Below are positions 60,472-64,000 of a stretch of DNA of 64,000 nucleotides, piece after piece (position 1 is the first letter of the stretch; each line of letters starts with the position of its first letter). The notes beneath the pieces were generated by a model. It was not told the DNA's origin. It did not search any database and saw nothing but the letters and a program-made list of their open reading frames with translations. Origin of the DNA: Paraburkholderia bryophila (GTDB taxonomy: Bacteria; Pseudomonadota; Gammaproteobacteria; Burkholderiales; Burkholderiaceae); the NCBI RefSeq assembly GCF_013409255.1, contig NZ_JACCAS010000002.1:2594001-2658000 (forward strand). Reading direction: 5' to 3'. Position numbers and translations under genes: made by a program.

Positions 60472-61635
60472 ATGGCAAATCTTGCGAATACGGTTGACAT
60501 GACGGACGCCATCGACGCAACAGGCACGGCGGACATGGCCGACGCGGCGGGTCTCACGAATCCGGCCAACGTGGCGGTGCGCAATCTCACCATCCGCCTC
60601 GGCGCGAACACCGTGATCGAAAATCTCGATCTCGACGTGCGTGCCGGCGAGTTCGTGGTGTTGCTCGGCCCTTCGGGTTGCGGCAAATCCACGTTGCTGC
60701 ACAGCATTGCCGGACTGATCGACGTGAGCGACGGCAGCATCGAAATTGCTGGTGAAGACATGACGTGGGCCGATCCGAAAGATCGCCGCATCGCACTGGT
60801 GTTTCAGTCGTACGCGCTGTATCCGACCATGAGCGTGGAGCGGAATCTGTCGTTCGCGTTGCGTATCAACGGTACGCCGAAGGCGGAGATAGCACGGCGC
60901 GTGGCGCGTGCCGCCGAAATGCTGCAACTCGGCCCGCTGCTCAAGCGCAAACCGGCGCAGCTCTCGGGCGGCCAACGGCAGCGCGTGGCGATCGGCCGCG
61001 CGATCGTGCGCGAAGCGGACGTGTTTCTGTTCGACGAACCGCTGTCGAATCTCGACGCCAAATTGCGCACCGAACTGCGCCGCGAGCTCAAGCAGTTGCA
61101 TCAGCGCCTGGGCGCGACGATGATCTACGTGACGCACGATCAGGTCGAGGCAATGACGCTCGCTACCCGCATGGCGGTGATGCGCGGCGGCGTGATCCAG
61201 CAGTTCGGCACGCCCGCCGAAGTCTATGCTCGGCCCGACAATCTGTTCGTCGCGACCTTCCTGGGTTCGCCCGCGATGAACCTGCTCAAGGGCACGATGG
61301 AGACGCGCGACGGCGCGGTGTACTTCTGCACGCCGCAATGGCGGCTCGAGGTGTCGGCGTATCCGTTCAAACACGCACCCGCGCAAGCGTTGCCCTGCGT
61401 GCTCGGCGTGCGGGCCGAAGACGTCAAGGTCGGCGCGGGCCTGAGCGAGCGCGCAAAAGTTTCGCTGGTGGAGCCGATGGGCAACCACCGCGTCATTTGG
61501 CTCGACTATCATGGCGTACAGGTCGCCTCGATCGATCAGACGAAGACACCGGTGGCGCTCGCGGACACGGTCGCGTTTTCGTTCGATAGCGAACAGGTCT
61601 CGCTGTTCGACGAAGCGGGGGGCGAGCGGTTATAG
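60472..61635 (+). CDS. ABC sugar-import ATPase, MalK/UgpC-like
   Basis: 387 residues. Walker A GPSGCGKST, signature LSGGQRQRVAIGRAI, Walker B VFLFDEPLSNLD, and a C-terminal TOBE-like domain. An N-terminal extension of about 30 residues rich in MADA/MTDA repeats precedes the usual start; later ATGs could be used. Six bases separate it from the MalG-like gene. Confidence 0.93.
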   Translation: MANLANTVDMTDAIDATGTADMADAAGLTNPANVAVRNLTIRLGANTVIENLDLDVRAGEFVVLLGPSGCGKSTLLHSIAGLIDVSDGSIEIAGEDMTWADPKDRRIALVFQSYALYPTMSVERNLSFALRINGTPKAEIARRVARAAEMLQLGPLLKRKPAQLSGGQRQRVAIGRAIVREADVFLFDEPLSNLDAKLRTELRRELKQLHQRLGATMIYVTHDQVEAMTLATRMAVMRGGVIQQFGTPAEVYARPDNLFVATFLGSPAMNLLKGTMETRDGAVYFCTPQWRLEVSAYPFKHAPAQALPCVLGVRAEDVKVGAGLSERAKVSLVEPMGNHRVIWLDYHGVQVASIDQTKTPVALADTVAFSFDSEQVSLFDEAGGERL

Positions 61636-61692
61636 CGCGGTTTGCGACGCTAACGGCGCTCTCGAATACAACAGGGCTTGACGGAGATCCGC

Positions 61693-62709
61693 GTGGCTAC
61701 CCTCAAAGATGTCGCGGCACTCGCCGGCGTGGGCATGTCGACCGCGTCGCGCGCCATTTCCGGCAAAGGGCCGATTTCGGCCGATGCGGCCGCCCGCGTG
61801 AACGCGGCTATCGAAACACTGAACTTCCGCCCGTCGTCGATCGGGCGCGCCATGGCAACGCAGTCGCTCGGCATGGTCGGCATTTTCGTGCCGACTTTCT
61901 TCGGCTCGTATTACGGCACGATTCTCAAACAGACCGATACCGAACTACGCGCGGTGCGCCGTCACGTGGTGGTGGCGACCGGCTGCGGGGAAGTGTCGCC
62001 GCGCGAGCAGGCCATGGAAGCGGTGCGCTTTCTGATCGGCCGCGATTGCGATGGCGTGGTGGTGATCAGCCACGATCTGCACGACGAAGACCTGATCATG
62101 CTGCACAAGATGCATCCGAAGATGGTGTTTCTGAACCGCGCGTTCGATCAGTTGCCGGAGGCGTCATTTTGCGCGGATCACCGGCGCGGCGGCGAGCTGG
62201 CCGCACGCACACTGCTCGATCACGGACACCGCCATATCGCGGTAATTTCAGGGCCGTTCAGCGCGTCGGACAACCAGACCCGGCTCGCGGGTTTCTTCGC
62301 CGAACTGGCGCGTGAAGGCATCAAGCGCGAGGACGTCACGCTGATCGAATCGGATTTCTCGCCGGAGGGGGGGTACGCCGCCACGCGCAAGCTGCTCGAC
62401 ACGACGCGGCATTTTACAGGGCTGTTCTGCGCGAACGACACGATGGCGGTGAGCGCGCTCGCGTACCTGCACGAGGCCGGGGTGGCGGTGCCGGACGAAG
62501 TGTCGGTGATTGGGTACGACGACGATTACTCGGCCGCTTATGCGTCGCCCGGGCTGACGTCGGTGCATATTCCGACTGCGGAACTGACGCAGAACGCGGT
62601 ACGGTGGCTGCTCAATGAGTGCTACCGGACCACGTGGGAAGTTTTCCGCGAGTTTCCGGTGAGCGTGACGATGCGCAAGTCGGTGGGGCCAGCGCCGGGC
62701 GCGGTTTAG
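61693..62709 (+). CDS. LacI-family repressor of the beta-glucoside operon
   Basis: 338 residues from the GTG at 61693 (ribosome site GGAG at 61683); a TTG 15 nt upstream is the alternative. HTH ATLKDVAALAGVGMSTASRAISGKG and a periplasmic-binding-protein-like effector domain. It likely binds the palindrome at 55661-55676 and is released by an imported sugar. It is convergent with the RIO kinase gene, with which it shares 4 nt. Confidence 0.92.
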   Translation: MATLKDVAALAGVGMSTASRAISGKGPISADAAARVNAAIETLNFRPSSIGRAMATQSLGMVGIFVPTFFGSYYGTILKQTDTELRAVRRHVVVATGCGEVSPREQAMEAVRFLIGRDCDGVVVISHDLHDEDLIMLHKMHPKMVFLNRAFDQLPEASFCADHRRGGELAARTLLDHGHRHIAVISGPFSASDNQTRLAGFFAELAREGIKREDVTLIESDFSPEGGYAATRKLLDTTRHFTGLFCANDTMAVSALAYLHEAGVAVPDEVSVIGYDDDYSAAYASPGLTSVHIPTAELTQNAVRWLLNECYRTTWEVFREFPVSVTMRKSVGPAPGAV

Positions 62710-63563
62710 GTGCCGCTGCGCAACGACTGTTCGTGGCGCTGACGCGCTTCTTCGTCGAGCCGCGTGTCTTCGAGTTCCTGCAGCACCGCTTCCAGATCGA
62801 TCGGCGTAGTGTCCAGTTCGACGCGGCCGGTCAACTCACTCTCGACATGTAACGCACCCGCTTCGTAAAGCGCCCAGATTTCCTTGCCGTAACTGGCCTC
62901 GAGCAATGCCGGCGCAAACTGCCCGAAATACGTGGCGAGGTTATTCACGTCGCGTTCCAGCATGGCGGGCGCTTCGAGATTGCCGGCGGCATTCACCGCT
63001 TGCGGCAGGTCGATGATGACCGGGCCGTCGGTGGCCAGCAGAATGTTGTACTCGGACAGGTCGCCGTGAATCATGCCGGCGCACAACATGCGCACCACTT
63101 CCCGAACCAGCACGGCGTGCAGTTCGAGTGCGCGTGCTTCGCTCATGTCCACGTCGTTCAGACGCGGCGCAACGTTGCCGTCGGCGTCGGTCACCAGCTC
63201 CATCAGCAATACGCCGTCGGTGCAGATAAACGGTTGCGGCACGCGCACGCCCGCGTTGGCGAGCTGGAACAACGCGTCGACTTCAGCGTTCTGCCATGCC
63301 TGTTCCTGCACTTCGCGGCCGTAGCGGCTGCCTTTTTCCATGGCGCGCTGTTCGCGGCTGTTCTTGACCTTGCGGCCTTCGCGATACGACGCGGCCTGGC
63401 GGAAACTGCGCTGTTTGGCGTCTTTATAAACCTTCGCGCAACGGATGGAGTCGCCGCTGCGCACCACGTAAACGGTGGCTTCCTTGCCGCTCATCAACTG
63501 CGAGATGACTTCGTCGATCAGGCCTTCTTCGACCAGCGGGAGCAGACGTTTGGGTGTTTTCAT
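62706..63563 (-). CDS. RIO1-like serine protein kinase
   Basis: 285 residues. RIO kinase fold: nucleotide-binding KEATVYVVRSGDSIRCAKVYKD, catalytic loop MIHGDLSEYNILL, metal-binding Asp in PVIIDLPQAVN. The bacterial RIO proteins of this type (like Pseudomonas PA4780) are soluble; their targets are unknown. Confidence 0.9.
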   Translation of the reverse strand: MKTPKRLLPLVEEGLIDEVISQLMSGKEATVYVVRSGDSIRCAKVYKDAKQRSFRQAASYREGRKVKNSREQRAMEKGSRYGREVQEQAWQNAEVDALFQLANAGVRVPQPFICTDGVLLMELVTDADGNVAPRLNDVDMSEARALELHAVLVREVVRMLCAGMIHGDLSEYNILLATDGPVIIDLPQAVNAAGNLEAPAMLERDVNNLATYFGQFAPALLEASYGKEIWALYEAGALHVESELTGRVELDTTPIDLEAVLQELEDTRLDEEARQRHEQSLRSGT

Positions 63564-63758
63564 GCGGCCGCCCTGGAGCGGAAGGCGGCGCGGCGGCCAT
63601 GTGCGGCCGGTTGGGGGAGGGTATCGAGCGAAATTCGGATCATGCCGGATTATAAAGGGTTAGGCGGCCCTGACCGGAACGCGCGCGCCAATGCGCCGGG
63701 TTTCGCCGGCAAATGGCTGCGCCGACGTCGCGTAAATAAAGACAGTGGGTTGAAAAAT

Positions 63759-63811
63759 AACGTCCGATACCTTAGGCAAATATCGTACTTGTGTCTGAAG
63801 TATCGGACGTT
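63759..63811 (-). terminator. Probable intrinsic terminator for the LysR gene at the window end
   Basis: AACGTCCGATAC and GTATCGGACGTT are perfect 12-bp inverted repeats with a 29-nt loop. Read leftward after the LysR stop codon, the stem is followed by TATTTTT. The long loop is unusual, so a regulatory dyad is an alternative. Confidence 0.55.
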
Positions 63812-64000
63812 ACGGTTCGTCCGATGTGCCGGAAAGCGGCCCGTCACCCTCTTCGTCATCAAGCGGCGCCTTGAGCAAAGGCCCGAGCGCCCGCTCGATG
63901 CAGTGCAGGAAATACTCCGCCGGCCGCGTCAGCTGCGACTCCTGCGGCGCCAGCAGGTACAACCGCAAAGGCGGCGGCGCGACCGGCAAGGCGAGCCGCA
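63810..64000 (-). CDS. LysR-family regulator, C-terminal end only
   Basis: 63 codons before the stop at 63810-63812 continue past the right edge. The translation includes RLYLLAPQESQLTRPAEYFL, then an acidic tail, typical of the end of a LysR effector domain. The rest of the gene is outside the window. Confidence 0.7.
   Translation of the reverse strand, partial: RLALPVAPPPLRLYLLAPQESQLTRPAEYFLHCIERALGPLLKAPLDDEEGDGPLSGTSDEP

Noticed and set aside
59509..61512. 667-codon leftward frame over the ABC transporter genes
   Set aside because: Antisense shadow of a permease and ATPase with complete motifs.

Overview
The window is GC-rich DNA from a Gram-negative proteobacterium. Gene content (several lipoproteins and exported proteins, many LysR regulators, a beta-ketoadipate thiolase with a PcaR-like regulator, a tetronate/erythronate cluster, a full C-P lyase core) and codon use point to Burkholderiaceae, most like a plant- or soil-associated Paraburkholderia/Burkholderia. 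That assignment is inference from gene content. The density of catabolic and regulatory genes and the lack of rRNA, tRNA or ribosomal genes suggest a secondary replicon or an accessory part of the main chromosome. I saw no prophage, insertion sequence, tRNA or CRISPR array.

Layout. 1-2.7 kb: 3' part of a diguanylate cyclase, a small lipoprotein, an exported protein and a lytic transglycosylase. 2.7-11 kb: carbon-phosphorus lyase locus. phnGHIJKLM runs leftward; phnF, a DUF1045 2H-phosphoesterase and phnN run rightward from a shared control region with a perfect 20-bp palindrome. 11-18.4 kb: a LysR/M20 amidohydrolase pair, a PcaR-like IclR regulator, and an otnK-otnC-otnI-denD cluster for C4 acid sugars with a pentanucleotide repeat tract inside it. 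18.6-29.6 kb: pcaF, a DUF535 protein, a response regulator and histidine kinase split by an alpha/beta hydrolase, a type Vd patatin-barrel protein, and a set of small exported proteins including one with three exact-length 55-residue repeats. 29.6-36 kb: a secreted S10 peptidase, a second two-component pair, and a LysR/PdxI-like pair. 36-42.6 kb: an acyltransferase, three oxidoreductase or esterase modules and two more divergent LysR regulators. 42.7-50 kb: an aspartate carbamoyltransferase with an N-terminal helix-turn-helix, a DapA-like aldolase, c-di-GMP signalling proteins, a rhodanese and a PhzF protein. 50-51.1 kb: a decayed stretch. 51.1-55.5 kb: FtrA-type regulator, exported protein, DUF4239 and DUF2252 proteins. 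55.7-62.7 kb: a beta-glucoside operon (GH1 enzyme, CUT1 ABC importer, LacI regulator) with a perfect LacI-type operator. The window closes with a RIO-type kinase and the 3' end of another LysR gene.

How the genes work together. The phn genes convert alkylphosphonates to ribosyl cyclic phosphate; the DUF1045 enzyme next to phnN is a candidate for the missing PhnP step. The otn/den genes oxidise D-erythronate-type acids and feed triose phosphate. The GH1/ABC/LacI set imports and hydrolyses a beta-glucoside. The most unusual signal is the HTH-ATCase gene: its promoter and its coding region each carry the same dyad, TACGC-N3-GCGTA, 260 bp apart, which suggests that the enzyme, or another regulator, controls the gene through paired operators.
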